Positions 16,957-24,189 of a stretch of DNA of 36,873 bases are shown in pieces. Under the pieces are notes generated by a model. That model ran no database searches. It was not told where the DNA came from and saw only the letters and a program-made list of their open reading frames with translations. Position numbers and translations under genes: made by a program. Position 1 is the stretch's first letter. The number at the start of each line of letters is the position of its first letter. This DNA is from an uncultured Prevotella sp. GTDB lineage: Bacteria > Bacteroidota > Bacteroidia > Bacteroidales > Bacteroidaceae. The stretch spans positions 1 to 36,873 of the forward strand of contig CALIZL010000006.1 of the NCBI GenBank assembly GCA_938028745.1, in the 5' to 3' direction.

Positions 16957-17190
16957 GTCTTTGTTTTGTTTGATGTTTACTTTCTTTTTAATTCTGTTTG
17001 TATTTAGAACCAACGGGCAGGTAATCGCGGCCGAGGCCGTTGTCGAGTCGTGTCCGTTTAGATACTAAACGTTGTTCAGCTTGTGTTTGTTCCATCTGTT
17101 GTGGCTTTGTTAAGCCCTGAAAAGGCTTAGGCTGCACAAGGGATGAGCCTTAGGCGCAGGCCAACAAGCGACAGATGGACTGCAGACACA
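16957..17190 (-). promoter_or_regulatory. Structured leader between rpsI and rpsB (putative)
   Basis: This 234-nt gap is unusually long for a ribosomal operon. On the minus strand CCATCTGT (17178-17171) can pair perfectly with ACAGATGG (17099-17092), closing a domain of about 70 nt that contains a smaller AAGCC/GGCTT hairpin and two GCCTAAG(G/C)C-like segments. It could hold an rpsB promoter, an autoregulatory site for S2 or a processing site. I see no T-run, so it is not a simple terminator. Confidence 0.4.
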
Positions 17191-17577
17191 TTAACGCTTG
17201 CTGAACTGGAAGCGACGACGAGCCTTGGGCTGACCTGGCTTCTTACGCTCAACGGCGCGCGAATCGCGGGTTAGGAACCCTTGGTCTTTCAGAGCTTTCT
17301 TGTCCTCCTCGTTCACCTTAACCAGTGCGCGGGCGATGGCCAGGCGCAAAGCTTGGCTTTGTCCGGTGTAACCACCACCGTCGAGGTTGGCCTTGATGTC
17401 GTATTTCTCGGCTACTTCGAGCAGTTGCAGCGGTTGCTTAACCACGTACTGCAAGATGGCAGAGGGGAAATATTGGTTGATGTCTTTCTTGTTGATCGTT
17501 ATCTTGCCAGTACCTTCCGAGAGGTAAACACGAGCTACAGAGCTCTTGCGGCGACCAATTGCATTTACTACTTCCAT
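17191..17577 (-). CDS. rpsI: 30S ribosomal protein S9
   Basis: S9 is a small-subunit protein whose C-terminal tail reaches the P-site tRNA. The 128-residue protein has the family start (MEVVNAIGRRKSSVARVYL), the central GGGYTGQSQALRLAIARALV signature and the basic tail ending PKARRRFQFSKR, with the invariant Lys-Arg end that contacts tRNA. It begins 9 nt after the rplM stop, the usual L13-S9 pair. Confidence 0.99.
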   Translation of the reverse strand: MEVVNAIGRRKSSVARVYLSEGTGKITINKKDINQYFPSAILQYVVKQPLQLLEVAEKYDIKANLDGGGYTGQSQALRLAIARALVKVNEEDKKALKDQGFLTRDSRAVERKKPGQPKARRRFQFSKR

Positions 17578-17586
17578 TTCTTTTCC

Positions 17587-18048
17587 TTATTTATACTGGT
17601 TAATGTCGATGGCCTTAGGCTTTTGTGCAGCCTTATCGTGCTCGGTTCCTTCGAAAACATAGAGGTTGCCCAGCAAATGGCGGCCTAGGATGCCTTTGGG
17701 CAGCATGCCTTTAACGGCGTGACGGATGATGCGATCTACGCCACCCTTGCGCTTGCGCAATTCGGCAGGCGTGTTAAAGCGCTGTCCACCGGGGTAGCCA
17801 GTATAGCGAGTGTAAACCTTATCGGTTTCTTTCTTGCCTGTGAAAACCACTTTGGCGGCGTTGATGATAATTACATTGTCGCCACAATCAACGTGGGGAG
17901 TGAAGTTTGGTTTGTATTTGCCGCGGATAAGCTTAGCTACCTTCGAGCAAAGACGGCCCACTACCTGGTCGGTAGCGTCGATAACCACCCACTCTTTCTT
18001 AGCTGTTTCCTTATTAGCGGAAATAGTCTTGTAACTTAAAGTGTCCAT
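17587..18048 (-). CDS. rplM: 50S ribosomal protein L13
   Basis: L13 is an early-assembling protein of the large subunit. The 153-residue protein shows WVVIDATDQVVGRLCSKVAKLIRGKYKPNFTPHVDCGDNVIIINA, then YTRYTGYPGG, then VDRIIRHAVKGMLPKGILGRHLLGNLYVFEGTEHDKAAQKP, all L13 signatures. It is the first gene of the unit and is preceded by a clear promoter at 18189-18220. Confidence 0.99.
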   Translation of the reverse strand: MDTLSYKTISANKETAKKEWVVIDATDQVVGRLCSKVAKLIRGKYKPNFTPHVDCGDNVIIINAAKVVFTGKKETDKVYTRYTGYPGGQRFNTPAELRKRKGGVDRIIRHAVKGMLPKGILGRHLLGNLYVFEGTEHDKAAQKPKAIDINQYK

Positions 18049-18377
18049 TCTAATTTTTAATTGATACTACTAAAAAACATTTTTCGGTTTTCGCAGCCGA
18101 TTCACTAACCGTCAGGCTCGGCCAAAAGCATGACTATTAACACGGTTGCAGCGGAGGCTCTAAGTTCACCCCCAATAATAATCGGACTGCAAAGGTACAT
18201 ATTAATATGCTTTAACTAATAAGTACGATGGCTATTTAACTTTGTCGTTACGTTTAATTAACAAAGTTTAGCTATTCAAGATAGCCGATTGGGGGTAATG
18301 CAAATTACACCACCGTTAGGCTTGTGGCGCAGCCCCATGCGTTGTTATTCCTATCAGTCACGATAAATCCATCGCCT
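18049..18377. other. Intergenic region between rplM and the receptor gene
   Basis: The 329 nt hold the rplM promoter and its ~140-nt leader. On the other side is the 3' end of the receptor transcript, where no convincing T-tailed hairpin is seen. A pair of inverted CCCCCAAT/ATTGGGGG segments (near 18168 and 18287) flanks the promoter; its meaning is unknown. Confidence 0.5.
18189..18220 (-). promoter_or_regulatory. Promoter of the rplM-rpsI-rpsB-tsf operon
   Basis: On the minus strand TACCTTTGC (18197-18189) fits TAnnTTTG(C), with an upstream ATTAGTT (18220-18214) near the -33 distance but poor in consensus. It lies about 140 nt upstream of the rplM ATG. Confidence 0.6.
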
Positions 18378-20378
18378 TTAGAGCCTTATCGTAAGCCCCA
18401 TGCCCACCTGTCTGCGAGGTACATTTCTCATGTCGAACTCATTGGTGAAGTACATATAACGGTACTTTGGCGTGCCATCGGCCAGCACATCATTGCAAAA
18501 CAGGCGCAATGTGGCCATGTCTTTGAGAAACGTCCAACGCAAACTCATGTCCACTTGCATGCGAGCAGGCAATTCCCAAAGCCCTTGTTGCGTTTTGGTT
18601 TGCCCAAAAGCGTCTACCGACAAAGCGATGTCGGGCTTGGTGCAAAGCGTGGCCACACCCGTGAATTGCGCCTCACCATGAATGATACGACTGTTCACAG
18701 CCTCTTCCCACATCCTGGCTTCGTGCTTGTCTCGTGTCCAAGCACCACCCAAAGTAAGGCAAGTATAGAGCCACGAACCAAACTGATGTGGCATAACAGC
18801 CTGCAAACCCACCTGCTGATGGCGGTCGATATTGCAGTTCTTCAGCAGCACATAGTCTAGAAAGCCATTGGCATAAGGCTGTTGCATGACACGTCCCGAG
18901 GCACGATTGTACCAAGTTCTGAACTGGAAACCGCCCTTCGTGACATACGAAAGCTGTGCCTGGTAATGCAACGAAGGCATTGGCCATGAGTCGCTAACCG
19001 TGTACAAGCGTCCGCCATTGTCGGGTTGCGAGATGCCGTTCAGGTCTGAATAGTGAGGATAATCCCGACTTCCACTCACGCTCAACGACAAAACGTTGCC
19101 TTCGCAGGGTGCGTAGCTGATGCTGAAAGTGGGCAACGCGCGCCATTGCGTTGTCATAACGTGATGATAGTAATCGGCAGACAAAGACACTTCTGCCGAT
19201 AGTTTCTCGCCAAATCGTTTGCTCACGCCCACATAAGCGGTAGTGAAATGCTCCTCGGGATAATGCCACGACACGCTGTATTCGCCCCTCGCTTGGTGCC
19301 GCCTATGCACCACCGAGTTGTGTTTCACCTTCTTAAACCATGCACCATAGTTGATGGTCCAGCCGTTGTTCAGTTCGTGTTCGCCTGCGATATAGGCACG
19401 CCAGAGGTCTGTCCGAAGGCTATCGGTCACCAATAAATTTTCTTTCAATAGTCTGGCAAACCACGGACTGTAATCTGGATCTAGTGTAAAGGGATTAACG
19501 TAACCCATCAACACGTGCCTTTCGGGTGCCCGAAAGAAGGCGGCCTCTATGCCCAACCTAATGCCCAAAGGCGTTGCATAGTCTATCCTTGCATTGTGCA
19601 ACCACGCCTTTGCCTTACCATCGGCATAACCCAAGTGCGAATATGTGTTGCTAACGCTTAGGTCGTTGTTGGTGTTAAAGCCCTGATAGGTGGCACTTAG
19701 CGTGTGGCGCGCGCCAAAAGTATAGGTCGCCGCTAGTCGGTAGCTGTGTTTGCTGGTTGCCGTAAGTCGTTCTTGCGTGTTGGTCACGTCTTCGTAACTA
19801 GGCGAAAGCACTTGGGGAATGTCCGTTCGTAAGGCATCGAGAACCCTGCCGTGGCTGTGTAGGTAGCTCAGATCGAGCGAAAATGGCCCTTTGCGAAAAC
19901 AGCCCGATGCCCTTTCGCCGAACAATGTGCGATGCCTAAACGCGATGTCGCCACCCACTTCGGCTGCAAACGGTCTGCTTTCTTCATCTCCGCGCTTAAA
20001 GGTAAGGGCGATTAGCGGTGCGTTGGCCTGCATGCGCGCAGCGGGGTTGTGTACAATTTCCACCCGTTCGATGCCGCTTGCAGGCATGGCGCGTAGCAAC
20101 TCTTGCAACTGATTGTAAGCCACGTTCTGCGTTTCGCCGTTGATAGACACGGCAATGGCGCGTCCGCCGAGCGTATAAACACCATTTTGCACGGTTATTC
20201 CGGGCAGTGCGCCAATGGCATCGTAAACGTTCTCCACACCTTTTTGTGCCACAAGTCGTGGCAAGTTGTAGCTAACGGCATGGTTCAAATGCTGTTCTTC
20301 TGTTTGTGCTTGCGCACTTGTAACGGCCAAGGCAGATAGTGCAAGGGCTAAAAGGGCGGTCAATGTGTTTCTTTTCAT
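18378..20378 (-). CDS. TonB-dependent-receptor-like outer-membrane beta-barrel protein
   Basis: This is probably an outer-membrane receptor of the beta-barrel type common in Bacteroidetes (plug plus barrel, no SusD partner); its ligand is unknown. From the ATG at 20378 the protein has 666 residues with a classic signal peptide (MKRNTLTALLALALSALAVTSAQAQ). A plug-like region follows (about 35-130: VENVYDAIGALPGITVQNGVYTLGGRAIAVSINGE, then IERVEIVHNPAARM, the usual receptor plug pattern IExIEIxxNPSA). Many amphipathic barrel strands follow, ending QVGMGLTIRL. It lacks an N-terminal carboxypeptidase-like domain in front of the plug. In-frame starts at 20384 and 20438 would put extra residues before the signal peptide. 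It stands alone, with its own promoter. Confidence 0.85.
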   Translation of the reverse strand: MKRNTLTALLALALSALAVTSAQAQTEEQHLNHAVSYNLPRLVAQKGVENVYDAIGALPGITVQNGVYTLGGRAIAVSINGETQNVAYNQLQELLRAMPASGIERVEIVHNPAARMQANAPLIALTFKRGDEESRPFAAEVGGDIAFRHRTLFGERASGCFRKGPFSLDLSYLHSHGRVLDALRTDIPQVLSPSYEDVTNTQERLTATSKHSYRLAATYTFGARHTLSATYQGFNTNNDLSVSNTYSHLGYADGKAKAWLHNARIDYATPLGIRLGIEAAFFRAPERHVLMGYVNPFTLDPDYSPWFARLLKENLLVTDSLRTDLWRAYIAGEHELNNGWTINYGAWFKKVKHNSVVHRRHQARGEYSVSWHYPEEHFTTAYVGVSKRFGEKLSAEVSLSADYYHHVMTTQWRALPTFSISYAPCEGNVLSLSVSGSRDYPHYSDLNGISQPDNGGRLYTVSDSWPMPSLHYQAQLSYVTKGGFQFRTWYNRASGRVMQQPYANGFLDYVLLKNCNIDRHQQVGLQAVMPHQFGSWLYTCLTLGGAWTRDKHEARMWEEAVNSRIIHGEAQFTGVATLCTKPDIALSVDAFGQTKTQQGLWELPARMQVDMSLRWTFLKDMATLRLFCNDVLADGTPKYRYMYFTNEFDMRNVPRRQVGMGLTIRL

Positions 20379-20470
20379 TTGCATCTGTGTCAGGTGATTG
20401 CTTGTTTGGGGTAGCGTTTGTTTTAAGAAAGACGTCATTTCATTCCGCTTTCTTTCGCAACTAACTCCTG

Positions 20471-20501
20471 CAAATTTATCAAAATTCCGGGTTTACGCCA
20501 A
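20471..20501 (-). promoter_or_regulatory. Promoter of the receptor gene
   Basis: On the minus strand TAAATTTG (20478-20471) fits TAnnTTTG, with TTG at 20501-20499 and a 20-nt spacer. It is about 95 nt upstream of the ATG at 20378. Confidence 0.7.
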
Positions 20502-20688
20502 TGTTTTATGCAGAAAAGTTTAGCGCAAACTACAAATATTCTGCTATTGTAAACCATCACCCACACTTGTTTTCATGCTTGGCAATGGCTTATGCCCATG
20601 CCCATGCGGAGGAACTTACATGCTCTTTTGTCTCGCCAGTACCTAGCGTGTTTCAATTGAATTTGTTGTCAAAAACACGATGGATGAC

Positions 20689-20719
20689 TTGCATAAGTCC
20701 ATAGAACGTCGTACTTTTG
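20689..20719 (+). promoter_or_regulatory. Promoter of the aspartic protease gene
   Basis: TTG (20689-20691), a 20-nt spacer and TACTTTTG (20712-20719) match the Bacteroidetes -33/-7 consensus. The ATG at 20750 follows after about 30 nt, which also argues against the in-frame start at 20717. Confidence 0.75.
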
Positions 20720-20749
20720 TACCCAAAGTCTAAACCAACAATCAGGCAA

Positions 20750-21592
20750 ATGAAACAACGCGCATTGCACCTACTGTTACTCTTGCCCTTCGCGATAGGC
20801 GTTGCGGCTCAGTCGAAGCTGTACAATCGGTATGGATTTATCTACGCCGATGCCATGCTGAGTACCCCAAATAAGGCCATGGCTGTGCAAGCGCTGATAG
20901 ATACGGGCTGCTCGCTGTGTATGATAGACTCTACATACGCCGTAGACTCGTGCAAAATACAGTTGGACGCAACGGAGAAATTTGTTCTCAGCGCAGACAA
21001 CGAACGCGTAAAGACAAAACCGGTTACGCTTGATTCTATTTCGTTTTGCGGTAAAACGTATAGAAATGTTGCTTGTTTGGTTTTCAACATTGTCGAAAAG
21101 CTGCAACAGTACACGCCCCAATTCATCATCGGAGCTAACATCCTGAAACAAGACCTGTGGCTCTTTAACCTCAAAGACATGCTTGTGCAACGAAATCCCA
21201 CCGGCAAATGTGCGCCCGACTATACGTTAAAATGGAAGAACCACAGGCATTATGCTGATGTTGGCCGCGACCTCATCACACTTCATGCCGAGATAAATGG
21301 CATACGGGGGCGATTTGTGTTCGATACGGGTAGCCGAAACAATTATGTTCCAAACAACATCAAGCTTGAACCTACACGCGAAGTGGAGAGGGAAGTGGCC
21401 AGTGCATCTAGAAAGCTGAGCAAACAAAAGGTTAAAGAATGTGAGAACGTTGCCGTTACCTTGGGCAAACAGCACTTTGTGCTTGATTTCAGACTGTTCG
21501 ACCGCAGCGTTGGCACCTTGAACTTGTCTTTCCTCAAAGGCCGTTTGTTCTTGCTTAACTACAACAAGCGAACAATAACCGTGCTACGCTAA
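20750..21592 (+). CDS. Secreted two-lobe retropepsin-like aspartic protease
   Basis: It probably cleaves peptides outside the cytoplasm. The 280-residue protein has a signal peptide (MKQRALHLLLLLPFAIGVAAQ) and no lipobox. Two aspartic-protease motifs are visible: ALIDTGCSLCMID (D51-T-G) and FVFDTGSRNNYVP (D192-T-G). Each is followed by the Hydrophobic-Hydrophobic-Gly/Leu segment of the retropepsin fold (FIIGANILKQDLWLFNL near 125-141; LSFLKGRLFLLNYNKRTI near the end). The two halves therefore look like two retropepsin-type domains joined in one chain, which could form the active site inside one molecule as in pepsin. The extra Cys residues after the first DTG (C54, C57) may form a disulfide. 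It stands alone with its own promoter. The substrate is unknown. Confidence 0.78.
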   Translation: MKQRALHLLLLLPFAIGVAAQSKLYNRYGFIYADAMLSTPNKAMAVQALIDTGCSLCMIDSTYAVDSCKIQLDATEKFVLSADNERVKTKPVTLDSISFCGKTYRNVACLVFNIVEKLQQYTPQFIIGANILKQDLWLFNLKDMLVQRNPTGKCAPDYTLKWKNHRHYADVGRDLITLHAEINGIRGRFVFDTGSRNNYVPNNIKLEPTREVEREVASASRKLSKQKVKECENVAVTLGKQHFVLDFRLFDRSVGTLNLSFLKGRLFLLNYNKRTITVLR

Positions 21593-21604
21593 CCGCACAT
21601 GCCC

Positions 21605-21690
21605 GCCGCACGCTTTGTGCGTGCAGTGCGGCTATGGGAAACGTATCATTCACAAGACGAGAGAACCATTGCGGCGGTTCTTTGGTTTGT
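21605..21690 (+). terminator. Possible terminator after the aspartic protease gene
   Basis: Two hairpins lie here: GCCGCAC/GTGCGGC (21605-21632, with an alternative inner GCACGC/GCGTGC stem) and AGAACC/GGTTCT (21662-21681) followed by a T-rich tail (TTTGGTTTGTT). Only the second resembles a terminator, and its tail is interrupted. Confidence 0.4.
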
Positions 21691-21743
21691 TGCAACGGCC
21701 GATTAAAAGAAAAACGTGTATAACATAACAACACATCATCATT

Positions 21744-22490
21744 ATGGCAGCAGACATATCAACATGGTTGAAAGCCGAAGTTAAGGCAGAAGGTTTAAAA
21801 CAAGAGGGCGGCATCTTCGTATATATGGATAACGACTTCGTTGGTGGGGATAACCACAAGTACATGAAGATGTACGATTGGATGTCTTACGTTTACGATT
21901 TTGGAGAGAAATGGATAGGGCGGCTTAAATATGGCGGAGCTATCGACCAATTGCGCTCCCAACTGATGAGCCGTTTGGAGTGGCGAAACAACATCTCCGT
22001 GCTATACGTATCTATTGGTACGGGAGCCGACTTGCATCATCTGCCGCAGGGTGTCGACCTCAAAACGATGGAGTTGGTGGGTGCCGACATTTCGTTGGGC
22101 ATGCTTAAGCGGTGCAAAAAGAAGTGGCAGAAGAAAACAAACTTAACGCTTGTGCAATGTCCTGCCGAAGAACTTCCTTTTGCCGACAACACTTTCGACC
22201 TTGTTTTCCACAATGGGGCCATCAATTTCTTTAACGATAAGGCTCGTGCAATGAACGAAATGCTGAGGGTTGCGAAACCTGGAAGTAAGATTCTTGTGGC
22301 CGACGAAACGGCCGACTTTGTGGAGTCGCAGTATAAGAAAAGCGTTTTCTCTAAGTCGTATTTCGATGGTAAGACGGTAGACTTGCACGAAATGGAGCAA
22401 TGTGTTCCGCCACAGGCAGAAGACAAGCAAACAGAACTGTTCTGGAACAACAGGTTTTATGGCATCACGTTTAGGAAGAGCAGAGGTTAG
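21744..22490 (+). CDS. Class I SAM-dependent methyltransferase
   Basis: The enzyme transfers a methyl group from S-adenosylmethionine; the acceptor is unknown. The 248-residue protein is cytoplasmic. It has motif I as VLYVSIGTGADLHHL (about 92-106, the GxGxD-like SAM loop), an acidic post-I strand ending ELVGADIS, motif II as CPAEELPFADNTFDLVFHNGAINFF and motif III as NEMLRVAKPGSKILVADET. This is the layout of the UbiE/Methyltransf_11 group, which includes quinone and small-molecule methylases. The N-terminal 70 residues (DNDFVGGDNHKYMKMYDWMSYVYDFGEKWIG) fit the helical cap that precedes the SAM domain in ubiquinone/menaquinone-type enzymes. It has no co-directional neighbour within 150 nt, and its 3' end runs straight into repeat block II. 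Confidence 0.85.
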   Translation: MAADISTWLKAEVKAEGLKQEGGIFVYMDNDFVGGDNHKYMKMYDWMSYVYDFGEKWIGRLKYGGAIDQLRSQLMSRLEWRNNISVLYVSIGTGADLHHLPQGVDLKTMELVGADISLGMLKRCKKKWQKKTNLTLVQCPAEELPFADNTFDLVFHNGAINFFNDKARAMNEMLRVAKPGSKILVADETADFVESQYKKSVFSKSYFDGKTVDLHEMEQCVPPQAEDKQTELFWNNRFYGITFRKSRG

Positions 22491-22502
22491 GTGGCTGCCC
22501 TT

Positions 22503-22581
22503 TAAAGGTGAAAAGGTGAAAAGGTGAAAAGGTGAAAGGGCTTATAAAGGTGAAAAGGTGAAAAGGTGAAAAGGTGAAAAG
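22503..22581 (+). repeat. GGTGAAAA octamer array
   Basis: About nine units of GGTGAAAA, interrupted once near 22538 by GGGCTTATAAA. The reverse complement (TTTTCACC) matches the octamers inside the 42-bp repeat at 14773-14890. The array begins about 13 nt after the methyltransferase stop. Confidence 0.9.
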
Positions 22582-22626
22582 ATGGCTACGCACCACCGAT
22601 GAACAAGCAGACCTAATGTTGTTAAA
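22573..22626. repeat. 54-bp conserved module, right inverted copy
   Basis: It is the reverse complement of 14738-14791 with three mismatches. A minus-strand frame reads LTTLGLLVHRWCVAIFSPFHLF through it and stays open into the 9-bp array (22542-22907), but low complexity and the lack of a start context argue against a real protein. Confidence 0.85.
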
Positions 22627-22631
22627 TATCT

Positions 22632-22872
22632 AGGATAACTAGAATAGTTAGGATAACTAGAATAGCTAGGATAACTAGAATAGCTAGGAGAACTTGAATA
22701 GCTAGGAAAACTAGAATAACTAGAAAGCCTAGTATACCTAGAAACACTAGAATAGCTAGGAGAACTAGAAAACCTAGAATAGCTAGAAGCACTAGAATAA
22801 CTAGAATAACAAGAATAACAAGAGAAACTAGACAACCAGAAAAACCAGACAGCTAGATAACCTAGACAACCC
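22632..22872 (-). repeat. 9-bp tandem array, inverted relative to 14572-14735
   Basis: About 26 units of the type AGGATAACT/AGAATAGCT, more diverged toward 22872. Read on the minus strand they give AGYTATYCT, the same family as the array beside copy A. The unit length of three codons gives a minus-strand open frame of Tyr-Ser-Ser/Pro repeats. Confidence 0.88.
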
Positions 22873-22934
22873 ATCCCGACCAGCTCACTAAACCTAACGT
22901 TTACCAACCAAAAAATGTCTTGTTTTTAGTACGG

Positions 22935-23560
22935 ATTTTAACATTATGAGTGCCCTTTTTATCCACCAATCGTATGCCAGCGTGCAAAAAATCGATTCTC
23001 GCGAGGGTTTGTCTTGATGCAAGCGGGGGTTAGTTTGTGAATGTAACAAAATGAATATTTATTTGAAAAGCTCGCCATTTGTACCTGTTTTGGGGCTATT
23101 TTGTGCTAAATGTAGTGCAATATGCTGCTAAATGTGGTGCAATATGCTGCTAAACACACTGCATTTTGGTGCAAAACGCAAGGTAAAAAGGTACAAAATG
23201 CAAGGTGAAATGGTGCAAAACGCAGTGCAAAATGCTGCTAAACGCAAGATGAAAGGCATAAATATACGCAGCAATGGTATAAACAAAACATTTTATCACC
23301 ACCAAAATCATGGCTGAAAGGGGTTAAATAGGGGATAAAAAGTGGGTTTTTAGGTGCAAAAAGCGTGTAATTGGACTTGAAAAATTTCGAGCTTACAACC
23401 AAACTAGAAAGGCTAAATGGTGCAAAATGCCGGTTGTATGCTTAAAAACGGACAATTTAAAAGACGTGAAAGGCTATAAAAAGTGCCGATTTACCTACTT
23501 TATGGCCTCTATTTTCGCTAGAACGGTGCGAAAATTAGTGCGGTATTGTAAAATAAAAGA
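22935..23560 (+). repeat. Dispersed non-coding element, copy B
   Basis: It starts with the invariant ATTTTAACATTATGAGTGC, then TCGATTCTCGCGAGGG near 22992 (shared with copy C), a core of about 22-bp iterations (23100-23250, GCTAAATGTAGTGCAATATGC type), a distal block (CCAAACTAGAAAGGCTAAA at about 23399, then GGTGCAAAATGC) shared with copy C, and a hairpin ATTTTCGC/GCGAAAAT (23511-23535). It ends at AAATAAAA and is followed by an 8-bp array. Confidence 0.82.
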
Positions 23561-23572
23561 TAGCAATTTAAG

Positions 23573-23815
23573 TTTTTAAGTTGATGGTTTTTTGAGTTCG
23601 TAAGTTTGTGCGTTTTTGGGTTCGTGAGTTTTTGCGTTGATAGGTTTGTGAGTTTGTGTGTTGATGGGTTCGTGAGTTTTTAAGTTGATAAGTTTTTGAG
23701 TTGATGGGTTTTTGAGTTGATGAGTTGGTAAGTTTTTGAGTTAATTAGTTTTTAAGTTGATGTGTTCGTGCGTTTGTGAGTTGATGATTTTTCAAGCTGA
23801 CGAGTTAGTTGTGTA
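23573..23815 (+). repeat. 8-bp tandem array (RRGTTNDT type)
   Basis: About 30 octamers such as GAGTTGAT, AAGTTTTT, GGGTTCGT and GAGTTTGT in near-perfect phase. The GTT core is fixed while flanking bases vary. An array of the same kind follows copy C. Confidence 0.9.
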
Positions 23816-24094
23816 CTGATGTTATAGTCAAACATAATTGGTTATAGCCAAACATGATTGGTTTTGGAAAGCCATAGTTTCATCGTAAGCAAACCAAAGT
23901 GTTCCTTCTCTCTGTGTAAGGCTTTGTTGATGCGAGGCTACGCACGTATTTCATTCTTATAAAAACAATTACCCCAAGGCAATTCTGTTTGATTGTCATT
24001 CTGTGCAGGCCAATGTTGATTGCCGTTCTAAACAACCGTAGGTAATGCGTTTTGTCGCAACGTGGTTGAGAGTGGCGTTGCCTTGTTTGGGAAA

Positions 24095-24142
24095 AACAAA
24101 TCGGCGTTCGCATCTCTTTATCAGAGTGCGAACGCCGATTTT
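24095..24142 (-). terminator. Rho-independent terminator of the SusCD-M16 operon
   Basis: On the minus strand a long stem (AAATCGGCGTTCGCACTCT pairing with its near-perfect complement, one bulged base, 24142-24098) is followed by TTGTTTTT. It lies about 48 nt after the M16 peptidase stop. Confidence 0.9.
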
Positions 24143-24189
24143 AGGTTGTTTGCTATAACGTTTATTGTGTATTGCGCATGTGTTTGTAG

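Larger units (their letters stand above)
20379..20749. other. Divergent intergenic region with two promoters
   Basis: The 371 nt separate the receptor (minus) and the aspartic protease (plus). Each has its own Bacteroidetes-type promoter, listed separately. Nothing else is recognised in between (20520-20680). Confidence 0.6.
22491..24189. other. 1.7-kb repeat-rich intergenic block II
   Basis: No ordinary gene is supported. In order it holds an 8-bp GGTGAAAA array (22503-22581), the inverted 54-bp module (22573-22626), a 9-bp array (22632-22872), dispersed element copy B (22935-23560), an 8-bp array (23573-23815), about 280 nt in which nothing is recognised, and the terminator of the M16 operon (24095-24142). 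Confidence 0.8.

Noticed and set aside
22542..22907. Minus-strand ORF of 121 codons with Tyr-Ser-Ser/Pro repeats
   Set aside because: The frame is open because the 9-bp unit is three codons. It has no start context and includes the GGTGAAAA array and the 54-bp module. Treated as a repeat.
23573..23815. CRISPR array
   Set aside because: Units are 8 bp without unique spacers, and no cas genes are present. The 66-bp repeats also lack constant repeat/variable spacer structure of CRISPR length.
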